NCBI GenBank assembly: GCA_030549775.1
Contig: CM060180.1
Location: 83,483,672-83,547,671 of the forward strand
Reading direction: 5' to 3'
From: Tamarix chinensis
Taxonomy: Eukaryota > Streptophyta > Magnoliopsida > Caryophyllales > Tamaricaceae
DNA: 64,000 nucleotides
The notes under the pieces: generated by a model
Databases searched by the model: none
What the model was told of the DNA's origin: nothing
What the model saw: the letters and a program-made list of their open reading frames with translations, nothing else
Shown here: positions 12,801-20,475 of the stretch, in pieces
Position numbering within the stretch: position 1 is the stretch's first letter
Layout of the letters: every line of letters begins with the position of its first letter
Translations under genes and position numbers: made by a program

Positions 12801-13483
12801 AATAAGCTGAAAATGTTCAGCAAATGTACTTTGAGCACTAACGTGATAAACAAAACCCAGGAGATACAATAAATAAACGATTATGACTAAAGACGACAAC
12901 AGCGCGTTCCTTAGATCGACAATCAAAATGGCAGCGGAAAAAAGGAAAGGTACGTAAGATACAGCCCTAGCAATCCAAAAGGCAAAATAGATAACATCTT
13001 ACCAGCATGAATTGCAACACTCCCGTCGCAACTCAAAAATGGGGGCCTGAAATTGCCCTTCATTGAATGGTTAGAAGAAACCCGATTCACAGCTCCATTA
13101 GCATTGGAATCAATTCCATCGACCAGCTCAACCGGCTCATCGGCAGCAATAGCAGCAGTATCGACGGCCGATGCGGCCGGCTTGCAGCCAAAACAAGACT
13201 TACCATTATCGTCCGACCAAGAAGCAGCAACGATTTGAGCCACTCCAATGTTGCTGCAATTCCTCCGAGCCTTTGTGCTTAGTTGTCTCACAAAGTTGGG
13301 AGGAAAACGGAGGATCATGGAGGAAGGGCCATAAGAACCAACCAAGGATCCAGTACGAGCAGGGATCGAGCCGGTAAATCGACCGGAACTCGGCATCTCT
13401 GGCCTCGGATTGCCAGGGAACTCGGGTTCACGTCGGCATTCGAAGGTAGCAGCTGGTATAACCCTAGAGCTTGCCATGGCCAT
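746..13483 (-). CDS. CGS1: Cystathionine gamma-synthase, plastid, 11 exons
   Basis: This enzyme joins O-phosphohomoserine and cysteine to make cystathionine, the first committed step of methionine synthesis in plastids, and uses pyridoxal phosphate (PLP). The exons are 13003-13483, 11518-11624, 11174-11247, 4485-4653, 3666-3725, 3320-3523, 3142-3228, 2768-2875, 2054-2149, 1819-1937 and 746-869. All introns are GT-AG and phases match, giving 1,629 nt (542 residues plus stop); Arabidopsis CGS1 is about 563. Seen: a Ser/Arg-rich N-terminus like a transit peptide, the MTO1 peptide at residues 73-83, YGRYGNPT near 205, DCYR near 258, CIDGTFATP with Asp333 for the PLP ring nitrogen, and SATK with Schiff-base Lys358. 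I chose the ATG at 13483 because homology begins near it. An in-frame ATG at 13558 would add 25 residues. The gene looks intact; intron 3 is greatly enlarged by transposons. Confidence 0.96.
1819..1937 (-). CDS. CGS1: CGS exon 10
   Basis: Encodes residues 463-501 and two bases of Trp502. It includes [20 protein letters not shown], the substrate-carboxylate loop of the family. Confidence 0.95.
2054..2149 (-). CDS. CGS1: CGS exon 9
   Basis: A 32-codon, phase-0 exon: [18 protein letters not shown], then [10 protein letters not shown], typical of CGS. Confidence 0.95.
2768..2875 (-). CDS. CGS1: CGS exon 8
   Basis: A 36-codon, phase-0 exon: [13 protein letters not shown], then [16 protein letters not shown]. 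This is a conserved part of the Cys/Met-metabolism C-terminal domain. Confidence 0.95.
3142..3228 (-). CDS. CGS1: CGS exon 7
   Basis: A 29-codon, phase-0 exon: VLAGTISG, then [10 protein letters not shown]. It begins the C-terminal domain; the splice sites are CAG and GTGAGT. Confidence 0.94.
3320..3523 (-). CDS. CGS1: CGS exon 6: PLP lysine
   Basis: Encodes residues 298-365: [21 protein letters not shown] (Asp333) and [11 protein letters not shown] (Lys358). Asp and Lys are 25 residues apart, as in E. coli CGS. All catalytic residues are kept. Confidence 0.97.
3666..3725 (-). CDS. CGS1: CGS exon 5
   Basis: A 20-codon, phase-0 exon encoding [12 protein letters not shown]. It is too short to find without its neighbours; both splice sites are canonical. 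Confidence 0.93.
4485..4653 (-). CDS. CGS1: CGS exon 4
   Basis: Starts with the last base of Ser221, then [17 protein letters not shown] and [11 protein letters not shown]. It contains the glycine loop around the cofactor and the Tyr that stacks on the PLP ring. The acceptor is CTAG and the donor follows AAG. Confidence 0.95.
5020..5345 (+). pseudogene. hAT transposase C-terminal (dimerisation) relic
   Basis: Translation in shifting frames gives FDHFPNV, then [12 protein letters not shown], then LINDFASQK. These match the order of conserved blocks in the C-terminal dimerisation region of plant hAT transposases (typically FPN, ASAERSFS, and LINDFAS near the end). There are in-frame stops and frameshifts, and a pentanucleotide repeat splits the last block from the rest. 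No N-terminal or catalytic part is visible. It is non-functional. Confidence 0.7.
5239..5284. repeat. (AAAAT)n microsatellite
   Basis: About six AAAAT units followed by AAAT units. It lies inside the hAT transposase relic, between the last two conserved blocks. Confidence 0.9.
5805..6243. repeat. Imperfect (TTA)n tract, left part
   Basis: A long run of TTA, ATT and TAA words with frequent interruptions, forming the core of the Harbinger-like element. The LINE inserted into it, so it resumes at 10240. Confidence 0.85.
6268..6500 (+). pseudogene. LINE-A ORF1 3' fragment
   Basis: Reads [16 protein letters not shown], then [12 protein letters not shown]. This is the conserved end of the plant LINE ORF1 domain (DUF4283 type) just before the zinc knuckle; the first two thirds are absent. 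It is RNA-binding in intact elements. Confidence 0.75.
6848..7400 (+). pseudogene. LINE-A endonuclease remnant
   Basis: Starts [10 protein letters not shown] (canonical endonuclease WNVRG), then [20 protein letters not shown] and [10 protein letters not shown] (usually GDFN). The Asp-Phe-Asn catalytic motif is changed, and frameshifts divide the domain. Confidence 0.8.
7809..8090. mobile_element. Small TIR element inside LINE-A
   Basis: A 282-bp insertion flanked by the 11-bp direct repeat ATGTGAGCATA (7798-7808, 8091-8101). The ends are inverted: AGGTTGTTAAC on the left, AGGGTTGTTAAC on the right read in reverse. The inside is rich in GCTCG/CGAGC words and could form long hairpins. The duplication length suggests a Mutator-like MITE, but that class is an inference. 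There is no coding capacity. Confidence 0.7.
8230..9210 (+). pseudogene. LINE-A reverse transcriptase remnant
   Basis: Ordered pieces of the LINE reverse transcriptase: KTRPSGW (usually KAPGPDG), [42 protein letters not shown] with the first catalytic Asp, QQRGL then GDPLSSHLF, and ADMLLL where FADDLL is expected. Frames change repeatedly and the second catalytic pair is damaged. Confidence 0.82.
9780..10100 (+). pseudogene. LINE-A C-terminal zinc-binding domain remnant
   Basis: Reads [12 protein letters not shown], then [12 protein letters not shown], then [10 protein letters not shown], which follow the zf-RVT domain at the C-terminus of plant LINE ORF2. One frame shift occurs within it. 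Confidence 0.7.
10241..10740. repeat. Imperfect (TTA)n tract, right part
   Basis: Continuation of the (TTA)n core beyond LINE-A, with runs of TAA, ATT and TAG/GTA. Short open frames here are repeats, not genes. Confidence 0.85.
11174..11247 (-). CDS. CGS1: CGS exon 3
   Basis: Residues 197-220 plus two bases of Ser221. It holds [12 protein letters not shown], the family motif that binds the cofactor phosphate of the neighbouring subunit. The next exon lies 6.5 kb away, across the transposon-filled intron. Confidence 0.95.
11518..11624 (-). CDS. CGS1: CGS exon 2
   Basis: Residues 161-196, starting with the last two bases of the Gly codon and reading ERLGRSS, then [12 protein letters not shown]. 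This is the start of the PLP-fold core. The acceptor is CAG and the donor follows AAG. The frame is fixed by the split Gly codon shared with exon 1. Confidence 0.95.
13003..13483 (-). CDS. CGS1: CGS exon 1: transit peptide and MTO1 region
   Basis: Encodes residues 1-160 plus the first base of Gly161. It begins MAMASSRV and holds the plastid targeting sequence, then the conserved block [11 protein letters not shown] and the MTO1 arrest peptide, then a poorly conserved Ala/Ser-rich linker. It ends in the conserved SVAIHAG just before the catalytic domain. The donor is GTAAGA. A second in-frame ATG lies two codons downstream (13477). Confidence 0.93.
13235..13267 (-). promoter_or_regulatory. MTO1 nascent-peptide arrest element
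   Basis: Residues 73-83 read [11 protein letters not shown], followed by IVAASWS. In Arabidopsis this peptide acts in cis inside the ribosome: with S-adenosylmethionine, translation stalls at the Ser after the critical Trp and the CGS mRNA is cut, which lowers methionine synthesis. Here Trp89 and Ser90 are kept, and the residue before the Trp is Ser where Arabidopsis has Lys. The peptide is unbroken in this copy, so this feedback control probably works. Confidence 0.9.
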
Positions 13484-13811
13484 GAAATGATTTTTCAGGT
13501 CCCTCTCTCTCCTGACCCCTCTCTCTCTCTGTGCTGGTCCGTCTATTATTGATCGCACTATGGGGGCGGCTGCTTCAGAAATAAAACAAAATGGAAACGG
13601 AAAAAGGCGTGCGAAGTTTGGCCGGTGGGGTGGGGCGGGGCTGTTGGCTGTTGGCGGCGTTGTTGCAGTGATACTAACTAAAATAGGGATTATGTTATTG
13701 TTATTAACTAGTTATGAACTAGGGATTTTAATTAGGGGTAAAAATTAGTTGGGGCGTGAACGATTTCTAAACAAAATCAAACCATTTTTTGAATGATCTA
13801 AATTAATGGTT
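13484..13811 (-). promoter_or_regulatory. CGS leader and proximal promoter
   Basis: Read on the minus strand, a GA-rich stretch (13502-13535) precedes the start codon, as in many plant leaders. An in-frame ATG at 13558 opens a possible 25-residue N-terminal extension. I see no clear TATA box. Only about 330 bp separate the start codon from the first transposon. Confidence 0.5.
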
Positions 13812-13937
13812 TGTTTGGAGTTACTTATCGAAATTAATTATCTATGATAACTACTTATTTAAGAATTTTTATAGGCTAAAAAGTTTTTAAAATAAGTTAT
13901 TATCATCAATAACTAATTTTGATAAGTAACTCCAAAC
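13812..13937. mobile_element. Fold-back MITE upstream of CGS
   Basis: Two arms of about 45-50 bp are near-perfect inverted copies. The left begins TGTTTGGAGTTACTTATC and the right ends with its reverse complement. The whole unit is about 125 bp with almost no loop, so it is a fold-back element. Class and target duplication are not clear from the flanks. Confidence 0.75.
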
Positions 13938-13939
13938 AT

Positions 13940-14394
13940 AGACTAAGTCATATAGTTTACAATTTTTTTCTACATGTTCCTACCTATTCAAGGAGTGTTG
14001 GTCTTTGGACGTTAACTTTCAGGATTAGTTGAATATTAGTATTTGGATTAAGAGTTTAGGTTATCAAGTGTTCTACCCCATATCATTTGATCTAGAATAT
14101 TCTTTATTCTTATGTTCTTATGTTATTTTTCTTGTCACTTAATTTTATAACCAATGGTTGTTGGTTATATTTGGAATGATGTTAAATTGCTTACAATATT
14201 TCTATTCTAATTTATGTAATCATGTTATTAAAGTAAGTTGAGTAATATTTTTAGCCTTAACACTTGTTATAAAAATGGTAAAAGAGACCGTACTTGTACC
14301 AATTGAGGTAGTAAAACCTTGCATTTTACTATGTTAGCTTTAGTAATTAACTATTTAAACATATAATTTTAGCTCAAAATTTTGAGGGTGTTAT
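13940..14394 (+). repeat. Truncated 5' LTR of the host element
   Basis: Matches only the last part of the LTR family: a CCTACCTATTCAA block at about 13980, a decayed copy of the terminal hairpin (CTTAACACTTG and TACTTGTACC, about 14258-14320), and the end GAGGGTGTTATA. After it comes TTGTTAACATAG, which might be a decayed methionine-tRNA primer site. Confidence 0.5.
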
Positions 14395-14599
14395 AAGTTG
14401 TTAACATAGTTTTTGGCTTTTAAGAATCTTGTTGATCAAAGATATGGTTTTCACAATCCTAAATGATTTAATCAAAAAATGTATTTTCATTCTATTAGTG
14501 TTTTAAAACCTAATTAGTCTTTTGAGTATTAGATTGTGGGTAGACAAAGTGGCCTTTGATTTTTGTTCATGTGTTACATGTTAGTTAGTAAGAATTTTT

Positions 14600-14880
14600 T
14601 TCTAACATGTTTCCTATTTTTCATCTAGATGGATATGGCTTTAAATAGACGTGCTAGATATTTGGAGAGACCATTAGTGGCCTTCATGGGATTTGTTTAG
14701 CATCCTTCGGCATCCCAACTTCAACCTCCATCACCTTTGTATCACTCATAGAAGGATAGGAGTGGAATGGCTCCAAACAGTTTCGGGTCATCAACCATTG
14801 ATCCCCACTAGAGAAGAAGACCTTGTGTTTCCTAGATGATTGGATTTGAGACTTTGATAGGAAGTTTGAGGCAATTATCT
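14600..14880 (+). pseudogene. Gag remnant, 5' part
   Basis: Decayed coding sequence with many stops in front of S1. Its continuation beyond S1 has clear gag-like words, so this is read as the upstream part of the same gene. On its own I would not recognise the family. Confidence 0.4.
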
Positions 14881-16456
14881 TGTAATACCTCAAAATGTTT
14901 TGAATCTTTGGAATTATTTAATCTTAAAGTATGAATTTAATTATTTTGTGGACCATTGGTTTAGAAAAATTATTATTTAATAAATTAATCAAAATATTTT
15001 TATCATTTTATCTTACCTTTTAGCTAAATAAATTTCTAAACTTATACTTTTCACCAAAATTATTCTCTTAAATTAATGCTTTAAATTTTGGATAAATTAA
15101 TTTAATATTTTTTCCATTAGCCTAATTTCTAATCTTAATTAACTCTAAAAATAATTTTCTTTTTCTTTTTCCCCTTTTCCTTTTTCCTTCATTTTCCTTT
15201 CTCTTTCTTTCATTTCTTTTTCTCCTTTAGGCTAACTCAATCCTCTTCCTCTTTTCCTTCCTACTATGTCGACTCAACCTAGTCAAACCATTTCTTCCTC
15301 TTCTTTCTTTTCCTTTTTTCCCTTTCCCTCCCTTCTTCTTTGGCTAGCCCACCTCTGTCTCTTCTTTCTATTTCCCGGCCTGATTGTCCATTTTCTTTCC
15401 TTCTCCTCCACTCGACCTCCTTTCTTCTTTCCATTTCTTCCTTCTTCTCCCTTGCAACACCCCGAGCCAAACACCCCCTACACCTCGCACATCTCCTGCA
15501 ACCCCCTTACTCCTATGTCTGCAACCACTAGCCTACAACCCCCCTCTCTACTCGTCCCTTTCCTTTTCATTCCAAGCCATATACCCCTACATCCTTTGAA
15601 ATACCTCAGAAATATTTATTTTAAGATATATTATTAAATAAGGACTTATTGGAAAATTAATTTAATTTATTATTTTATTTGGAATAAGAGGGATTATTTA
15701 GGGCAAATTAATAGGAATGTATAAATATTTTTATAAAGAAAAAAATGGGCTTTTTGTTAATTAAAACGGAGTTTAGGAGAAATATTTTTAAAAGGGTCCT
15801 AAATTAGCCTAAAAAGGATGTTTAATATATTTATTTAAATATTTTTATTCAAGGTACCCAAAAACATTCTAAATAATTTATGTAAACCCAAAACCCTTAA
15901 ATTTTTCTTTTTCCTCTTTTCCTTCTTTTCTTCTTTTCTTTATTTTTCTTCTCACCGGATTGGGCCTGGACGCAGCCCAACCCCTTTTTTTTCCTTCTCC
16001 TTCCTCCGCGGCCCAGCGCCGTTCGGCTCTCTTCGTTGCGGCACCCCGACGCAGCGTTTCGTCCCTCAGTTCTCTGAGATGCCGCGTCTCGTTTAATGAC
16101 AATATGATCATTGCCAGACCGACCTAGCCCCCCTCCTTTTTTTCCCCTAGACCGCCCGATCCACCCCGCGCCTGTCTTCTTCTTCCTCACGCGGGCCTAC
16201 AACCCTCGACTGCGGCCTGCGCCTACCGACGGCCACTTGCTCCGTCCGGCTGTCCTCTCTTGCCATTCTCGTCTCTTTCCTTTCCAATTTTGACCCAACC
16301 TACTCGTCCTTCCCCTCGCGCGTACTGCCCCTTTCCTTTTCCCCACACCCTGTAATTCGCAGGGCATGCGTCGGCTGCCACCGTCGGTCAGCGACGTGCC
16401 TCACCTGCCCCCCAGTTGTCTTCTTCTCCCTTTTTCGGTTTTCCCCTCAATTGGCC

Positions 16457-16464
16457 TATAAATA
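16457..16464 (+). promoter_or_regulatory. TATA box of LTR S2
   Basis: CCTATAAATACACCCC, about 860 bp from the LTR start and right after the pyrimidine-rich U3. S3, S4 and S5 carry the same CTATAAATACCCC-like box, so it is probably the element's promoter. Confidence 0.65.
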
Positions 16465-17159
16465 CACCCCCGGGTAGCCATAGTCGAGCTCCCTCTTTTG
16501 CAAGCCCAAAAATTATGTTCCTCGCCGCCGCCCAAACAGTTGCGTATTTCGCCGCCGTCGGTGACCGCCGCAACAAACGCCGCCCACCGAGACCATCCCT
16601 GCACCCTCCTCTACGAAACCAAACCACCACCACCCTTTGCCTCGCCTTGCACGTGCCGCCCCAGCCATGCAAAGTCGCCACCTCGATCAGTCCTCACCAA
16701 CCCTTCGCCGCCCCTCGCGCCGCCTTTCGCTGCCAATCCAGCCACCACCAGCACCTCCTCCACCCTCCAAAACACCCAGGGAACCTTCCCCTACCTTCCC
16801 ATACCATCATCTCCCCCTGCCTCCTTCTCCTCTTACCTCCCCCATCTTCCACCACCTCCCACCACCTTTGGCCGCCGCGCCAACCACCGTGCGCAGCCAC
16901 TCCCAACCACACCACCACCTTCATTCTACCCTTATTCACCTACTACACCTTCCTCCACCTCAAACACCCCTCTACTCCCTCTCCTTTAGCCTACATATTG
17001 ATCTTTCTACCTCTCTTCCTCCTCCACCACCGACACTGTCACTGCCATGCGTCGCCGCCGGTTCCACCACTAACCTTAGGTGGTTCTCCAACTTCCCCAG
17101 CCCTAAACTATTTTTTTTATAAGTGTTAATAATTTTATCTAACATTAATGGTATTATCC

Positions 17160-17369
17160 TTATTATTATTATTATTATTTACATTATTAATATTATTATG
17201 TATTACCCTTGTTTCCTAACCTGATTTCAGAAAATACTTATAACTAGGTGAAACTAATTAAAAGGCTACAACTTTAACATTAAGATGAAAATCATTATTA
17301 CCACTAATACTACTATCCTTATTTTCATTATTCACAACTTTAATATTAATATAGTTACCTTTTTTACTA

Positions 17370-17403
<34 letters not shown>

Positions 17404-17460
17404 TACTATTATTATCATTATTGTTGTTATTACTATTATTATTGTTAGTGTTATTTAAAC
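17160..17460. repeat. (TTA)n-rich tract in S2
   Basis: Dense ATT/TTA words after the pyrimidine-rich part. S3, S4 and S5 have the same tract at the same relative place. Confidence 0.75.
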
Positions 17461-18128
17461 TAAGTTGGCATATTATCATTTTAAAGAAGAAGAATACTCA
17501 ACCTTAGTATTTTTACCATGTAATATTCAAGTATTACTAATATCATTTCTAATGCCTTTGTCACTAGCGTTATTAGTTACTACTATTACTATTACTATCA
17601 TCATTATTATTATTGGTATTAGTATTAGTTTATTTCTATTATGGTGACAAAAGCATTTGAACCCTTATATTATTATTATTCAAAATACAACTTTTATCAT
17701 TATTATCTTTAGGAATATTTGTGCCTTGTTGGTATGGTAATTATTATATTATTATTTTAATCCTAAACTATTATTAGGCTTAGCCTTAAAAACACTAGGG
17801 TTTCTATCACTATAAGCATTAGCATTACTACTAGTATTACTATTATCACTATTTGGCTATAATTAGTATCAGTGCTATTATTAGGAGATTAAAGCTAATA
17901 GGTTTAATAAAATAAGTGTAGCAATAAATATTAAAATAAACATATTTTGACTAGTAAAATTTAGTAGACTATTTTTAAGATAAAAACCCTAGCTTTCGCA
18001 TACTACTATCTTTAATAATAATAATTATAATCTTAGACTAAAATAAGGAGTGATGGGACTTTTGAGGGAAACTAATACTTAGTATTTTCCCTTTTATAGG
18101 TGAATCAAACCAAAACCCTATGGAGTTG

Positions 18129-18166
18129 TAGCAGCGTGCTCCAAGCCCGGCGTCGCTTTAGGTAAG
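18129..18166 (+). promoter_or_regulatory. Palindrome and GTAAGG motif in S2
   Basis: GCAGCGTGCTCCAAG, then CTTTAGGTAAGG. In S3 and S5 the first part is the exact palindrome GGAGCGTGCTCC. AG/GTAAGG looks like a splice donor; whether it is used is not known. Confidence 0.5.
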
Positions 18167-19369
18167 GATGTAGCTAAGGCCCTTGTGTGTTGTGTGACCT
18201 GTATGCCTTGGATGCTATATATATCATGATATGTCGTGTATCGTATGATTGTCGTTAACTTGTCTTATGTGTAGCGCAACTTGGAATGGAGGTATGTTGG
18301 TATGTGTTTCTTATGACATGAGTATGATATGTATATGTGGTGTTTATGGTGTGATATGATATGACCCTCTAGGGCATGCATGCTAGGACAACTCATAATA
18401 TAATATGAGAATGAGAGGACAAAAAGAAAGGAAATGGGAAGTGAGTTCACTAAGGAGGGATATGAGGTTGACCAAAGTACTTCGTGATCCACGAGAGGAA
18501 ATTAAAGAGGGAGGAATGACCAAAATAAATGAGAGATGGGAACCATGTATGGGAATCTTAAAATTTGCATGGGGACTTGGGGTGTTTGCATGGGATGGAT
18601 AAATCTTGCATGGGGGTGATCCTTATGTGAGAAAAGTTGATTTAGGGTGTAAACAAGCTAATAGGAGAGTTGTGGAGTGATTGGAGACTTGGGATGAAAA
18701 ATAATACGTAGGTTGGTGTAAGGGTGTATAAGGGACCCGATTAGGGTTTTGGGAGGAAGTGGTAATCTGGAAAGTACAAAGGTAAAAATGATTAAGGAAA
18801 AGTGGAGTACGGGTTAAGAGTGAGAATCTATTATATAAGGGATGAGTATGGGTTCCATGGGAGAGGAGAGATTTTGGGGTGAAAAGAGAGAGGTTCCTTG
18901 TGGGAGAAGAAATGTACTAGGGTTTGAAGTGGCCAACTAGGGTTTTTTCGGTCACATGCGAAGTTGAGAGGTAAAGTGATATGTTTTGGGATTGGACCTA
19001 ATTGAGATGAGATGTGGGGCGATGAATGAAGTAATGGTAGTGTAAGTGAGAGGAAGTTGGGCCACATAGGTCCAATTAGGGTTTTCAAGGGAAAGCCCTA
19101 GAGGGTGATAATAGGTGGTGTTTGAGGTCATGAGGTGTTGGGTCTTAACCTACACTCTTAGGAGTTGGTCTTTCATTATGTGTAAGTGTAAGGGGAATGG
19201 ATGTCGGGGCGTGATAAGGGGTACAAGAGTCTCAGAATATGGGACGAGCCCCCTTGAGAGGAAAAGAGTAGAACGTTGATGACATGCATGTCAAGGGTGG
19301 AATGTTATCTAATAAGATACGGATAAGATACTAATCACTTAAAGTGGAAGATTGTTGAGCCGAACCCAG

Positions 19370-19890
19370 ACCGGTCCACTAGCGAATAATAGTGGCCAGA
19401 AGCGTTTTGTCCTGCATGATTTCTAGTCCACCGGCTATAATAGTGGGGGATTCCGTGCTCAAAAAACCAAAGTAAATAAGCTAAGCCATGAGAAATACAC
19501 TAAGTACTTACAATGAAACACCATGTGAGTCGGGGCCAGACTGGTCCACCGGCAAATAATAGTGGCCAGGAGCGTTCTGCCCCGGAGATCGGTCCATCGG
19601 CAAATAATAGTGGTCAGGAGCGTTTTGCCCTATATGTATGTATTCCGGTCCACCGGCTATAATAGTGGGAGATTTCGTGCTCAAAAAACCAAAGTAAATA
19701 AACTAATCTATGGGAAATACACTAAGTACTTACAGTGAAACACCATGTGAGTCAGGGTCAGACCGGTCCACTGGCAAATAATAGTGGCTAGGAGCGTTCT
19801 GCCCTAGAGACTGGTCCATCGGCAAATAATAGTGGTCAGGAGCATTTTATCCTGTATGTATGTATTCCGGTCCACCGGCTATAATAGTGG
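19370..19890 (+). repeat. Array of CCAC..ATAGTGG motifs in S2
   Basis: Eight copies of a 19-20 bp motif such as CCACCGGCTATAATAGTGG, each with short inverted ends (CCAC/GTGG). A larger unit of about 220 bp, including the words AACCAAAGTAAATAA and AAACACCATGTGAGTC, is itself repeated about two and a half times. Confidence 0.85.
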
Positions 19891-20107
19891 GGTTCCCGCA
19901 CTCATATGGACTATTAAGAGTATGTGTGGAATGAACGTATTATTAAGGAGAATAAAGAATAAGTTACCTGAAAAGTAACCAGGCCTTATTACATGTATCA
20001 TTGTATGTTGCATACATGCTCATTCTTATACTATATGCTCTATGTGTTGGCCTTAGCGCATCTATTACCTTACTTAGTACATAGCGTACTGATCATCCGT
20101 TTCATGG

Positions 20108-20127
20108 GTGCTGCTCATTCCCATGAG
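20108..20127 (+). repeat. Hairpin CTGCTCAT/ATGAGCAG in S2
   Basis: CTGCTCATTCCCATGAGCAG: an 8-bp inverted repeat with a 4-base loop. It is followed by AAGACCCATCTG, also kept in the other type I copies. Confidence 0.7.
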
Positions 20128-20429
20128 CAGAAGACCCATCTGAGCTTGTGCAGGTAGGTGATGATGTCTTTGATGCCTACGACACCTACGAGGCATCGGA
20201 TGGGGCAGAGCGTTGAGCCTAAACCTAACCTGGGGATTGAGAGCGATTCGGCCGGACTTTGTTTCTATTATTCGACCTTGTATTACCATATTTTAGTTGT
20301 GTTTTGTGCTATGCTCTACGTTTTGAAAAACGTACTCTTGGGTTTGTAATCCTAAATCGCACTCTGATTTCTGTATGACTTATGTTTTATTAATGATTCG
20401 TGTTTAATGTTAACTTTAATTAGCCTTAG

Positions 20430-20475
20430 CACTTAGTACTGGAATGGTAGGAGTGAACCGATCTGGTACTAAGTG
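20430..20475 (+). repeat. Terminal hairpin of S2
   Basis: CACTTAGTAC (20430-20439) and GTACTAAGTG (20466-20475) pair perfectly across 26 bases, about 100 bp before the LTR end. The same hairpin is in every LTR of the window. Confidence 0.85.

Noticed and set aside
14395..14420. TTGTTAACATAG as a firm primer binding site
   Set aside because: It needs a gap and several mismatches to fit the methionine-tRNA site, so it is mentioned only as a possibility.
16416..17129. A 237-residue proline-rich open frame, with others overlapping in two more frames
   Set aside because: It lies in the C/T-rich part of LTR S2 and all three frames are open at once. That is a composition effect; no domain is visible.
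19370..19890. Regularly spaced short motifs that might suggest a CRISPR array
   Set aside because: The window is a plant nuclear genome; the spacers are themselves repeated and the array lies inside an LTR.
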